Positions 43,534 through 50,711 of a stretch of 50,711 bases of DNA are shown piece by piece (within the stretch, counting starts at the first letter, position 1; each line of letters starts with the position of its first letter). The notes under the pieces were generated by a model. That model saw only the letters and a list, made by a program, of their open reading frames with translations, was not told the origin of the DNA and did no database searches. Location: positions 1 through 50,711 of the forward strand of contig CAJXCL010000010.1 in assembly GCA_913051775.1 (NCBI GenBank), in the 5' to 3' direction. This stretch comes from an uncultured Nitrospirota bacterium. GTDB lineage: Bacteria > Nitrospinota > Nitrospinia > CAJXCL01. The position numbers were made by a program, and so were the translations under genes.

Positions 43534-44277
43534 ATGTATAATCCTCTTAAAGGCTTTTACTATTTGCTGCGAGGTGCGAAGATGATCATAAAACCGGGCA
43601 TCCGGGAGGTTGTGATGATCCCACTGACAATTAACATAATACTTTTTGGGTTGCTGATATGGTATGGCGCGGGACAGTTTTCTGATTTTATCGAATGGCT
43701 TTTGCCGGATAAAGCGGAGTGGCTTAGAAGGTTTCTTTGGCCGATCTTTGCCTTAGTCACGCTCATTATAGTCTTCTTTGCTTTTACGCTTGTTGCCAAT
43801 ATCGTGGGAGCTCCATTTAACGGCCTGTTATCGGAGAGGGTGGAGGAACATCTGACAGGAATAAAATGTGATCAGTCCGGAGGATGGCGCAAAATGATAA
43901 ATAACTTCATACCTGTTTTTATTGCAGAACTTAAAAAACTACTTTATATAATACTTCTAATGTTATTGTATTCTTTGATATTCATAATTCCAGTTATTAA
44001 CGTAATTGCGCCGATTTTATGGGTATTTTTCAGTGCCTGGATGCTTGCACTGGAATATGTGGATTACCCCATGTCTGCTCACAATATTTCTTTTAAAGAA
44101 CTCAGGAAAAGATTAAAAGAGAGGATGCTTTTAACTTTTGGTTTCGGATTTTCAACCCTTGTTATAACAACCATTCCATTAATTAATTTCCTTGCCATGC
44201 CTACCGCTGTTGCCGGCGCTACCGTCATGTGGGTTGAAGAATGGGGTGAAAAAAGAAGTGAAGCTTTGGCAGGATGA
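43534..44277 (+). CDS. cysZ: CysZ-like EI24-domain membrane protein
   Basis: The 247-residue protein begins NPLKGFYYLLRGAKMIIKPG and has about four to five hydrophobic segments. It carries the EI24/CysZ phrase ANIVGAPFNGLLSERVEE and ALEYVDYPM. CysZ is a sulfate permease in proteobacteria, though distant members may move other ions. No other sulfate genes are near. Its last codons (LAG, stop) fall in a repeat phrase (AGGATGAACAGGATT) also seen at 38974. Confidence 0.85.
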   Translation: MYNPLKGFYYLLRGAKMIIKPGIREVVMIPLTINIILFGLLIWYGAGQFSDFIEWLLPDKAEWLRRFLWPIFALVTLIIVFFAFTLVANIVGAPFNGLLSERVEEHLTGIKCDQSGGWRKMINNFIPVFIAELKKLLYIILLMLLYSLIFIIPVINVIAPILWVFFSAWMLALEYVDYPMSAHNISFKELRKRLKERMLLTFGFGFSTLVITTIPLINFLAMPTAVAGATVMWVEEWGEKRSEALAG

Positions 44278-44343
44278 ACAGGATTGATGGGATATAATTT
44301 AGAGCAGAATCTCAAAGATTTTCAACCAGAGAGACATAGATGG

Positions 44344-44373
44344 TTCGGCAGAGCCTGTCTTGAGCCTGCCGAA
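44344..44373. repeat. Inverted repeat TTCGGCAG/CTGCCGAA
   Basis: Eight-base arms enclose AGCCTGTCTTGAGC. The phrase is related to the CCCTTCGATAAACTCAGG phrase near 38619. Confidence 0.5.
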
Positions 44374-44420
44374 AGGCTCACCATAGACAGCTTGTTGTTA
44401 TATTTCATAGCGCTATTATG

Positions 44421-44445
44421 TAAGGCTGAGCTTGTCGAAGCCTTA
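44421..44445. repeat. Inverted repeat TAAGGCT/AGCCTTA
   Basis: Seven-base arms enclose GAGCTTGTCGA. It lies 48 bases after the preceding inverted repeat in the gene-free gap 44278-44663. Confidence 0.5.
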
Positions 44446-44483
44446 TTGTCTGATAGTGCTTATTATTTTAATTGTTGTCATCC

Positions 44484-44540
44484 TTGGCCGTAAACCTAAG
44501 GGCGGTCTTCCTTTGGAATCCGTCCAATTAGCTTCGCAAG
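44484..44540 (+). repeat. Dispersed repeat R2, copy c
   Basis: TTGGCCGTAAACCTAAGGGC then GGTCTTCCTTTGGAATCCGT and CCAATTAGC repeat the R2 hairpin. Confidence 0.6.
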
Positions 44541-44663
44541 TTGGCCCAAAGGAGAGTAGCTATGAAGATTTGAATTCGGTTTTCCTGCCGAATTGTGGTT
44601 GTGGCCATTGGCCATGCTGTGTATCTCTCTGGTAAACTATACTTTTTTTTAAAGGATAAAGGT

Positions 44664-45662
44664 ATGAATGTATTGGTTGTAGGTGGGGCAGGATATATTG
44701 GGTGTTTCATTAATCGCCTACTGTTAGAGCAAGGCTATAATACAATGGTTATCGATAATCTCTCCACCGGTCACCGGACTTCTCTTTCTAATAAAACTGA
44801 ATTTATTGAAGGAGATATAGCGGATTACAGTCTGCTTAAGGAGACGCTTCAATCATATAAGGTAGATGTGGTAATGCATTTTGCCGCCTTTGCCCTAGTA
44901 GGGGAGTCAGTGAAAAATCCTGGCGCTTATTATGAAAATAATGTAGTCAATTCCTTAAACCTGCTGATGGCTATGAAGGAAACAGGGGTTAAATATTTTA
45001 TTTTTTCTTCGACTGCCGCAGTATACGGCGAACCGCAGGACATTCTTATTACGGAAACGCATCCTGTTAAGCCTATAAACCCTTACGGTTCTTCCAAAAC
45101 ACTGGTTGAACAAATTTTAACCGGTCTATCCATTACTGATCATCTAAAATACGTTTCGTTAAGGTATTTCAATGCAGCAGGAGCGCACCCTGATGGAAGC
45201 ATTGGTGAGGATCATGAAAATGAAACGCATTTAATACCTCTAACCCTCAAAGCTGTCCTAAATGAAAAGGCAGGGGGTGAGCCTCTGAAAATTTTTGGAA
45301 CTGACTATGATACGAGAGATGGAACCTGTATCAGAGACTATATCCATGTATTGGACCTTGCGGAAGCACATATTCTTGCCATGAAGCACCTTCTTGATGG
45401 AGGGGAAAGCGATATATTCAACCTTGGTAATGGAAATGGTCATTCCGTGTTAGAGGTCATTGAAACTGCCGAAAAAATAACAGGCAAAAAAGTTCCTGTG
45501 GTTAATGATAAAAGGAGGTCTGGGGACCCTGCTGTTCTGGTAGCAAGTTCAGAAAAAATTTCTAAAAAACTCGGGTGGAAGCTACGATACGCAGGCCTTG
45601 AAACCATTATTGAAACCGCCTGGAAATGGCATTCAAACCATCCGGGAGGATACAGAGGATGA
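44664..45662 (+). CDS. galE: UDP-glucose 4-epimerase GalE
   Basis: I chose ATG 44664 (332 residues); the longer frame adds 23 residues from repeat-like sequence. NAD-binding VGGAGYIGCFINRLL, catalytic SSTAAVYGEP and YGSSK (YxxxK), and LRYFNAAGAHPDGSIGEDHE are GalE hallmarks. It interconverts UDP-glucose and UDP-galactose for LPS or exopolysaccharide. Its stop overlaps a short signal-peptide-like frame. Confidence 0.92.
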   Translation: MNVLVVGGAGYIGCFINRLLLEQGYNTMVIDNLSTGHRTSLSNKTEFIEGDIADYSLLKETLQSYKVDVVMHFAAFALVGESVKNPGAYYENNVVNSLNLLMAMKETGVKYFIFSSTAAVYGEPQDILITETHPVKPINPYGSSKTLVEQILTGLSITDHLKYVSLRYFNAAGAHPDGSIGEDHENETHLIPLTLKAVLNEKAGGEPLKIFGTDYDTRDGTCIRDYIHVLDLAEAHILAMKHLLDGGESDIFNLGNGNGHSVLEVIETAEKITGKKVPVVNDKRRSGDPAVLVASSEKISKKLGWKLRYAGLETIIETAWKWHSNHPGGYRG

Positions 45663-45727
45663 TAATGATAAAGCTTTCAGTTTTAAGCTTTTTATCCATT
45701 CTCCTGGCAGGTGAGTTTGAAAGTTAA
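45659..45727 (+). CDS. Signal-peptide-like mini-ORF overlapping galE
   Basis: ATGA overlaps the galE stop by 4 bases, with GGGAGGA about 9 bases upstream. The 22-residue product (MIMIKLSVLSFLSILLAGEF) looks like an N-terminal signal peptide and then stops. It may be the remnant of an exported protein gene. The hairpin GATAAAGCTT/AAGCTTTTTATC (45667-45696) lies inside it and could instead be a weak galE terminator. Confidence 0.3.
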   Translation: MIMIKLSVLSFLSILLAGEFES

Positions 45728-45736
45728 GTTATAACT

Positions 45737-46132
45737 ATGAATCAAAAGATGTTCTGCAATAGAAGTCTTTTTTGCTTTTTAGTTTGGCTGCCGACTGTTG
45801 CCTATTGTGGGCTAATTTTTTATTTATCTTCTCAAGAAATTCCGATTAAAGTTAGCCTGTTTGCAATGCAGGATAAAGCGATTCATTTTATGGAGTACGG
45901 TATATTAAGCGTTCTTTTTTTCATTTCTCTCAGAAAATCAACGCCGGGTTATAATATCAAAGCTATTGCAATTCTGGCGATAATATTTTCAGGTTTGTAT
46001 GGGGTTAGTGATGAGGTACATCAATATTTTGTTCCTGGAAGGGAGTCTTCAATCGGTGATGTGACAGCGAATCTTATTGGAGCGGTTGTTTTTCAGAGTA
46101 TACATATCTTAAAACTCAAACTCGGTTTTTGA
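45737..46132 (+). CDS. VanZ-like family membrane protein
   Basis: The 131-residue protein has about four helices and the family signature SDEVHQYFVPGRESSIGDVT followed by ANLIGAVV. VanZ-like proteins are named for a teicoplanin resistance gene, but the function of most members is unknown. Its 3' end overlaps the convergent dapL gene by 24 bases. Confidence 0.85.
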   Translation: MNQKMFCNRSLFCFLVWLPTVAYCGLIFYLSSQEIPIKVSLFAMQDKAIHFMEYGILSVLFFISLRKSTPGYNIKAIAILAIIFSGLYGVSDEVHQYFVPGRESSIGDVTANLIGAVVFQSIHILKLKLGF

Positions 46133-47344
46133 AAGTCTTTTTTTTATTTCTGCTACTATTCTTTTTTCATCCTCTATTCCTTTTGTTTCAAAAGTAGCAG
46201 AGAAGCGAACAAATGATCCGCAATCATCCCAGGGAACCGAAGAGATTAATTTTTCCGTAATAAGATATTGAGAAAAATCTTCCGCTGATTTAAATTTCTT
46301 GCCTTTTTTAATCCCTTTTGGGATTTTCACATAAAGGTAAAAAGTTCCTGCCGGTAGAGTTGCGCTGAAGCCGGTACTGTTCAGGGCGTCCACAAGCATT
46401 CCTAAACGGCGTTTATATTTGTTTTTAATTTCATTCGTAATTTCCGGGTGTTGAAGGGCGTGGATTCCCGCCTTTTGGATAGCTATAAATTGTCCTGAAT
46501 CATAATTATCTTTCACATTCGCGAAACCACTGACGACCAGTTCGTTCCCGGCAACAAAGGCAAGCCTCCAGCCAGTCATGTTATACGCTTTAGATAAAGA
46601 GTGGATTTCAATTCCCACTTCCAGAGCGCCGGGGATTGATAAAAAGCTTAAAGCTTTTTCCGTATAGGATAAAGCGGCATAGGCAGCGTCCTGCACGACT
46701 ATAATATTATTTTCTTTGGCAAATTCGACGACTTTTTTGTAAAAGTCTTCTGTAGCTGCCGCTCCTGTCGGGTTATTGGGATAATTAAGGTAAAGCAGTT
46801 TTGCTCGTTTTTTTGTTTCGTCGTCAATTGCGGCTAGATCTGGCAGGAAATTGTTTTTCTCCTTTAGCGGCAGGTTTACAACATCTCCGCCGTACCATTT
46901 GGTGTGGGTTCCCATGACAGGATATCCTGGCACCGTCATTAAAATAATATCACCGGGATTAATATATGCGGCAGGGATCATTGCCAAAGCCGGTTTTGAA
47001 CCTATGGAGTGGTTTATCTGTTTTGCAGGATCAAGATCTTTGACACCAAAGTTTCTTTCAAGATATTTAGCAGCCGCCTCTTTAAACTCAGGTATTCCGT
47101 TATCCGCGTAACCTCTGTTTTCAGGATTTTCGATTTCATTCTGCATTTTGCTTACTACCCCAGGAAATGCCATTTCGTCAGGCTCTCCAACCCCAAGGTC
47201 AAAAAGTTCTTTCCCCGGGTTTTGGGCGAGAGCGGTCTTTTTTGCTCGCTTTATTTTTTCGAATTTATATATTTTGGTGTCTTTCCCAAACAAATCCCCT
47301 CCCAGCCTGTCGGCAAAAAGAGACTGTATATAATTTTCACTCAT
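46109..47344 (-). CDS. dapL: LL-diaminopimelate aminotransferase DapL
   Basis: The 411-residue fold-type I aminotransferase matches the DapL length and wording: FDLGVGEPDEMAFPG, GYADNGIPEFKEAAAKYL, YPNNPTGA and the PLP Lys252 in SLSKAYNMTGWR. DapL makes LL-DAP directly from tetrahydrodipicolinate, giving lysine and peptidoglycan DAP without succinyl or acetyl intermediates. AGGAGG lies unusually far (about 15 bases) from the ATG. It is monocistronic. Confidence 0.92.
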   Translation of the reverse strand: MSENYIQSLFADRLGGDLFGKDTKIYKFEKIKRAKKTALAQNPGKELFDLGVGEPDEMAFPGVVSKMQNEIENPENRGYADNGIPEFKEAAAKYLERNFGVKDLDPAKQINHSIGSKPALAMIPAAYINPGDIILMTVPGYPVMGTHTKWYGGDVVNLPLKEKNNFLPDLAAIDDETKKRAKLLYLNYPNNPTGAAATEDFYKKVVEFAKENNIIVVQDAAYAALSYTEKALSFLSIPGALEVGIEIHSLSKAYNMTGWRLAFVAGNELVVSGFANVKDNYDSGQFIAIQKAGIHALQHPEITNEIKNKYKRRLGMLVDALNSTGFSATLPAGTFYLYVKIPKGIKKGKKFKSAEDFSQYLITEKLISSVPWDDCGSFVRFSATFETKGIEDEKRIVAEIKKRLSKTEFEF

Positions 47345-47572
47345 TACTTTAATTAAAAACCTCCTATAAAAAAATCATCTGAAATTATCAGAGCAGAAGC
47401 TTAAAGTCAAAAATTATTTCGTTCTATAAAGATCCTGAAATGTAAAAAGATAAAATCTGTAAAATAAATTTTTTGTAGATAAAATTAAAATGACACTTTT
47501 GCCCATCTTTCTTTCTGAGGGAGCACTTCTCTTTGTGCAGCATAAGCTCCGCAACTGAAGAATCTCTACATT

Positions 47573-47655
47573 GAAAGTGTTTAGCGAGCTGACTTAAAAT
47601 GTAATCATACTCTACACTGAAGATTCCCAGTAACTTGCTATGGGGAGATTCAATA
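47573..47655 (+). repeat. Dispersed repeat R1, copy b
   Basis: GAAAGTGTTTAGCGAGCTGA, ATACTCTACACTGAAGATTC and CCAGTAACTTGCTATGGGGA follow the same order as R1a at 10963. It lies in the 47345-47737 gap, where no gene is visible. Confidence 0.6.
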
Positions 47656-47737
47656 CAGGTGGAGTACGTAAAAGTAGAAGTTAAAAGACTGGTAAACTAC
47701 AAAGCATAAATATGCAGCACTATAACTAAATACAACT

Positions 47738-48514
47738 TTATTCATTGAGGTTCCAGTTAAAATCAAAATATTTAATGGAATAACTTCCTTTTTCGACGTA
47801 TTTTAAATATTGCCTTGCTTCTATTGGAGCATGTTTTTTTATACACGTGAGAACTCCCCCATGTTTTTGAAAATCCTTTTTAAACCAGTTGAAAATTTGT
47901 GAAATGTAGATTGCCGATTCGGTTTGATGCACAAAAAAACCTTTTGCTTCATTTGCAAGGAGACGCTCCATCTGATAATCCAACTGTGAATTGAGCTCGT
48001 CTGGCTTGTAGCTCTTTGTTGCTAAATTAGGGCAACTTACTGAGGCACAAACAATGGCAGCATGAATATGGGGATCTCCCATTTTCCTTAAAATTCTATG
48101 CTCTATATCGTTCAGTGAATAAGCTTTTCCTCCAACAATACCGGCATTTTTATTCCATACAGGGGTAAGCCATCCCCCTATATTCTTAATGCTTTTAACA
48201 GGATAATGATCAGCAATTATTTTTACGGCCATGATATTATAAACGTTTATCCAAAAGGAGAGTTTTTCATTGTAAGACTCGAGGCTACTTACAGGAAATT
48301 TTTCCAGCTTACTAATTAAATCTTTAAACTGTTTATCATTTTTTAAGAAGATGTACTTAACTGAAGTCAGGTGCACATTTTCTTTAGTGGTATCGTAGGT
48401 ATATTTTTTTAATAAAGCATCCCAATCGGAAAAATCAAAGAATGCCGCTTCGACTGTCCGAAAGCTAAAAACCAAGAAAAAGGCAACAACTATAAAAAAA
48501 CTTATTTTTCTCAT
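47738..48514 (-). CDS. Exported DUF547 protein
   Basis: The 258-residue protein has a signal peptide (residues 1-23, ending VEAA) and one DUF547 domain with the diagnostic phrases SFWINVYNIMAVKII and CASVSCPNLATKSY. Function is unknown; the family occurs in periplasmic or outer-membrane settings. It is the last gene of a run with EcfT (16-base gap). Confidence 0.85.
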   Translation of the reverse strand: MRKISFFIVVAFFLVFSFRTVEAAFFDFSDWDALLKKYTYDTTKENVHLTSVKYIFLKNDKQFKDLISKLEKFPVSSLESYNEKLSFWINVYNIMAVKIIADHYPVKSIKNIGGWLTPVWNKNAGIVGGKAYSLNDIEHRILRKMGDPHIHAAIVCASVSCPNLATKSYKPDELNSQLDYQMERLLANEAKGFFVHQTESAIYISQIFNWFKKDFQKHGGVLTCIKKHAPIEARQYLKYVEKGSYSIKYFDFNWNLNE

Positions 48515-48530
48515 AAGAAATTTAAACTAA

Positions 48531-49247
48531 TTATAATTTTTCTATTACATCAAACCCATGAATATCAATTTCTTTTGCTAGTTCATCTGCCCTGTGAAAC
48601 GAATTAATCACAACTGGCGTTACCAGAGAAATAGTTTCTTTAATTCTCTGGCGGAAATTCCATTTCATATCCTTAGAAGATTTACCGTGAGGGAGAGAAG
48701 CAACTTTAGCAGTTTCTTGAAAAAGAATCGGAATAAATTTTAGCGAAATTAGTATCATCATAGAAAAATTCCTTACCGGGAATCCAAACAACCTCAATGG
48801 CCACAAATACCACTCAATTGCATTTACCATTTTTTGAGGCGATGTGGTTAGTGTAAGAATGCAGGATAAGTATATAAGCACAATCAACCTGAAATCAATT
48901 ATTATGCCTTGGTGAAAACCTTCTTGAGTAGCACCTAAATTTCCCAAGAAAAAAAAATGGATTGGTCTGCCTGGAGTAAGGAACAGGTGAAATAAAAATG
49001 TGAATAAAAATAAAAAAAGAAACGGTTTGAGACCTTTGATTAAAACTTTAAAAGGAACTCGAGATAACATTCCAAGAACAATTGAAAAAAATCCTATAAA
49101 AAAAATTGGATAATAAGGTGGAATAATGGTAGCAGAGATTATTAAGAAAATGATAAGAAAAAACTTTATCCTGGAATCCATCCTGTGAATTATAGAATCA
49201 GAAGGGAAATAATTCCCTATTGTAATATTTTGCAAACTGTTCAGCAC
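48531..49247 (-). CDS. Energy-coupling factor transporter transmembrane protein (EcfT/CbiQ-like)
   Basis: The 238-residue protein has about five to six membrane helices and an EcfT C-terminus with the coupling motif FHRADELAKEIDIHGF (usually ARG near its end, HG here). The N-terminal IHRMDSRIKFFLIIFL is also typical. EcfT couples ATPases to a substrate-binding S component for vitamin or metal uptake. Neither ATPase nor S component is in the window, so the substrate is unknown. Confidence 0.85.
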   Translation of the reverse strand: MLNSLQNITIGNYFPSDSIIHRMDSRIKFFLIIFLIISATIIPPYYPIFFIGFFSIVLGMLSRVPFKVLIKGLKPFLFLFLFTFLFHLFLTPGRPIHFFFLGNLGATQEGFHQGIIIDFRLIVLIYLSCILTLTTSPQKMVNAIEWYLWPLRLFGFPVRNFSMMILISLKFIPILFQETAKVASLPHGKSSKDMKWNFRQRIKETISLVTPVVINSFHRADELAKEIDIHGFDVIEKL

Positions 49248-49358
49248 TTTAGCCTTTAATAAAATTAGATTTAAACAGCATTATTTCGAACAAGCAATTC
49301 AAGTCTCCGTAGGTACTTTTCTATGAGCGAACCTTGGTGTTTTATCCATAATTTTGAA

Positions 49359-49499
49359 TTACGAGAAGCATTTAACCCTTCTAAGTTCTACGGTTCCTTG
49401 ATCAGCGGTTAGATATTCAAGACAAGCACGGTTATCTCCGTGCTTGACGTATTGCAGTTCCGGAAAAATTTTGCGAACAAGATTAAGGTAATATATCAT
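49359..49499 (-). CDS. Small protein coupled to the ClC channel gene
   Basis: The ATG overlaps the ClC stop codon by 4 bases (ATGA). The 46-residue product, MIYYLNLVRKIFPELQYVKH then GDNRACLEYLTADQGTVELR, is a well-balanced polar sequence that reads like a real protein. I do not recognise the family. The coding sequence includes a perfect CAAGCACGG/CCGTGCTTG inverted repeat (49460-49483 area), which may be coincidental or form a hairpin after the channel gene. Confidence 0.5.
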   Translation of the reverse strand: MIYYLNLVRKIFPELQYVKHGDNRACLEYLTADQGTVELRRVKCFS

Positions 49500-50711
49500 T
49501 CAACATCAGATAAAAGTACTTTTTTGTTATAGGCTGAAATCAGGTCCCCCCTGCTAAGCATACCGATTACGCGATCCTGGTTTTTCGAATCTACTACCGG
49601 CAGTTGAGCTACATCGATCGCTACAAATTTTTCCAGGGCTTTATTCAGGTTATCTTTTGGACTTAAACTTATAACATCAGTTGCCGCCAAGTCTTTTGCA
49701 ACTACCAGGTCTTTTAGTCCCTCTTCAAACATAACTTCTCGAATGTCAGAGAAAGAAAGGATAGCAACCATTTTATGTTTTGAATTAACGACAGGAAAGT
49801 ATGAATTAGTTGACTTCGAGAAAATAGCTAAAATTCTTTTGAACGGGGTTGTTTCTAAAATGGTTTCAACCTTTCTGTCCATCACATCACCAACTTTTAT
49901 AGATCCCATAATGGAAACTTCCCTCCCCTGTTGGATGTTAATACCCCGCCTGCGTAATTTTAAAGTATAAATCGAATCCTTGGATAAATATCGGACGACA
50001 GAAGTCGCAATAATGCAACTCGCCATAATGGGTAGAATAATTTTGTAATCATTAGTTAATTCAAACAGAATCAGTATATTCGTCATGGGAGCATGAGCGG
50101 CAGCAGCAATAACAGATCCCATTCCTACTAAAGCGTATGCTCCCTTAGTAGCTGTAATATCTGGGAAGATGAAATGAACTAATGAACCAAAGGTACCTCC
50201 CAGCATTGCCCCAATAAATAAAGAAGGGGCAAAAACACCGCCGGAACCACCGGAACCCAGGGTAATGGAAGTTGCAATTATTTTCATAAAAATTAAAATG
50301 AATGTGATGTACCAGACCATTTGTCCATTGAGAGCCATATCCATTGCTTCATATCCATTCCCCATGATTTGAGGTAAGAATATAGCCAGACAACCAATAA
50401 GAAGACCTCCAATCGCAGGTTTTAGAACCGGGTGAATATTTATTTTTTTTTCAAAATAATCTTCGGACCAGTAAAGAGTGACAATATAGAACCAGGCGAT
50501 TAAACCGCTTAAAAGACCTAAGATTATATAAAATAAAATTTCCCAATAACTGACAATCTGGTAGGACGGCACTATAAATGCCGGAGTATTGCCATGAAAC
50601 GCGTGAGAAACAACTGTAGCAGTCACTGATGAGATAACAATGGGAGTAAATGTACTAATTGAAAAAACTCCTAAAATAATCTCCATGGAAAATATGACAC
50701 CCGCCAATGGG
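49496..50711 (-). CDS. ClC-family chloride channel/antiporter with two CBS domains (5' end outside window)
   Basis: The 403 visible residues begin inside the membrane domain; the frame runs off the window edge, so the start is missing. GSGGSGGVFAPSLFIGAMLGG is the ClC anion-pathway motif, and GMGSVIAAAAHAPMTNILILFE follows. The C-terminal 130 residues form two CBS domains (near 275-335 and 335-395), which bind nucleotides and regulate gating. The segment that would show the gating Glu is not included, so channel versus H+/Cl- exchanger is open. It is coupled to a small downstream gene. Confidence 0.9.
   Translation of the reverse strand, partial: PLAGVIFSMEIILGVFSISTFTPIVISSVTATVVSHAFHGNTPAFIVPSYQIVSYWEILFYIILGLLSGLIAWFYIVTLYWSEDYFEKKINIHPVLKPAIGGLLIGCLAIFLPQIMGNGYEAMDMALNGQMVWYITFILIFMKIIATSITLGSGGSGGVFAPSLFIGAMLGGTFGSLVHFIFPDITATKGAYALVGMGSVIAAAAHAPMTNILILFELTNDYKIILPIMASCIIATSVVRYLSKDSIYTLKLRRRGINIQQGREVSIMGSIKVGDVMDRKVETILETTPFKRILAIFSKSTNSYFPVVNSKHKMVAILSFSDIREVMFEEGLKDLVVAKDLAATDVISLSPKDNLNKALEKFVAIDVAQLPVVDSKNQDRVIGMLSRGDLISAYNKKVLLSDVE

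Noticed and set aside
49460-49483. CAAGCACGG/CCGTGCTTG hairpin as a terminator
   Set aside because: It lies inside a protein-like small reading frame and no T-run follows on the minus strand.
1-50711. tRNA genes, CRISPR arrays and insertion sequences
   Set aside because: Scanning gaps for T-loop phrases, regular spacer repeats and transposase frames found none I could support.

Overview
The window comes from the chromosome of an AT-rich Gram-negative bacterium. It encodes lipid A and LPS functions (MsbA, an LpxL-type acyltransferase, an O-antigen ligase, nucleotide-sugar epimerases), an AsmA-type envelope protein, LL-diaminopimelate aminotransferase, LarE and a fused homocysteine methyltransferase/MTHF reductase. 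That gene set, plus many dispersed palindromic repeats between genes, fits an anaerobic Desulfobacterota (deltaproteobacterial) lineage or a neighbouring uncultured phylum. This placement is inference. I saw no rRNA, tRNA, CRISPR array or transposase.

Layout. 1-8.4 kb: a PilZ protein, then a minus-strand envelope operon (AsmA-like, SAM methyltransferase, PgeF, TMTC-like membrane/TPR protein). 8.6-13 kb: lipoprotein, DUF350 membrane protein and membrane-bound spermidine synthase, separated by decayed sequence. 13-16 kb: an MrfA-like helicase fused to an MrfB-like exonuclease, split by a -1 frameshift exactly at A AAA AAG. 16-22 kb: lytic transglycosylase, two-CxxCH lipoprotein, LarE, two sugar epimerases, methionine/folate enzyme. 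22.4-27 kb: LPS assembly genes with a broken msbA copy and a deleted glycosyltransferase. 27-37.5 kb: a ten-gene minus-strand fatty-acid cluster. 37.8-50.7 kb: a degenerate SDR, NTP transferase, exported zinc phospholipase C-like protein, THEP1 NTPase, aldehyde dehydrogenase, CysZ-like, GalE, VanZ-like, DapL, DUF547, EcfT and a partial ClC channel.

The fatty-acid cluster is the most interesting system. It contains four ketosynthase genes (one with the active-site Cys replaced by Ser), two hotdog dehydratases, a FabG reductase, a FabL-like SDR that could be the enoyl reductase, an AcpXL-like acyl carrier protein fused to a zinc ribbon, and at the 3' end an LpxL-type lipid A acyltransferase. 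It sits tail to tail with msbA and the O-antigen ligase. Together the genes look like a dedicated type II fatty acid synthase that makes a special, perhaps very long, acyl chain for the cell's own lipid A. This would parallel the rhizobial acpXL-lpxXL locus but with a different gene set.

Gene decay is frequent: a hicBA toxin-antitoxin remnant inside the fatty-acid operon, truncated msbA, a GT4 glycosyltransferase remnant, a truncated lipoprotein and other short broken frames. Several families of palindromic or phrase-like repeats (R1-R3 and C-rich palindromes) fill the gaps between genes and in places extend reading frames artificially.
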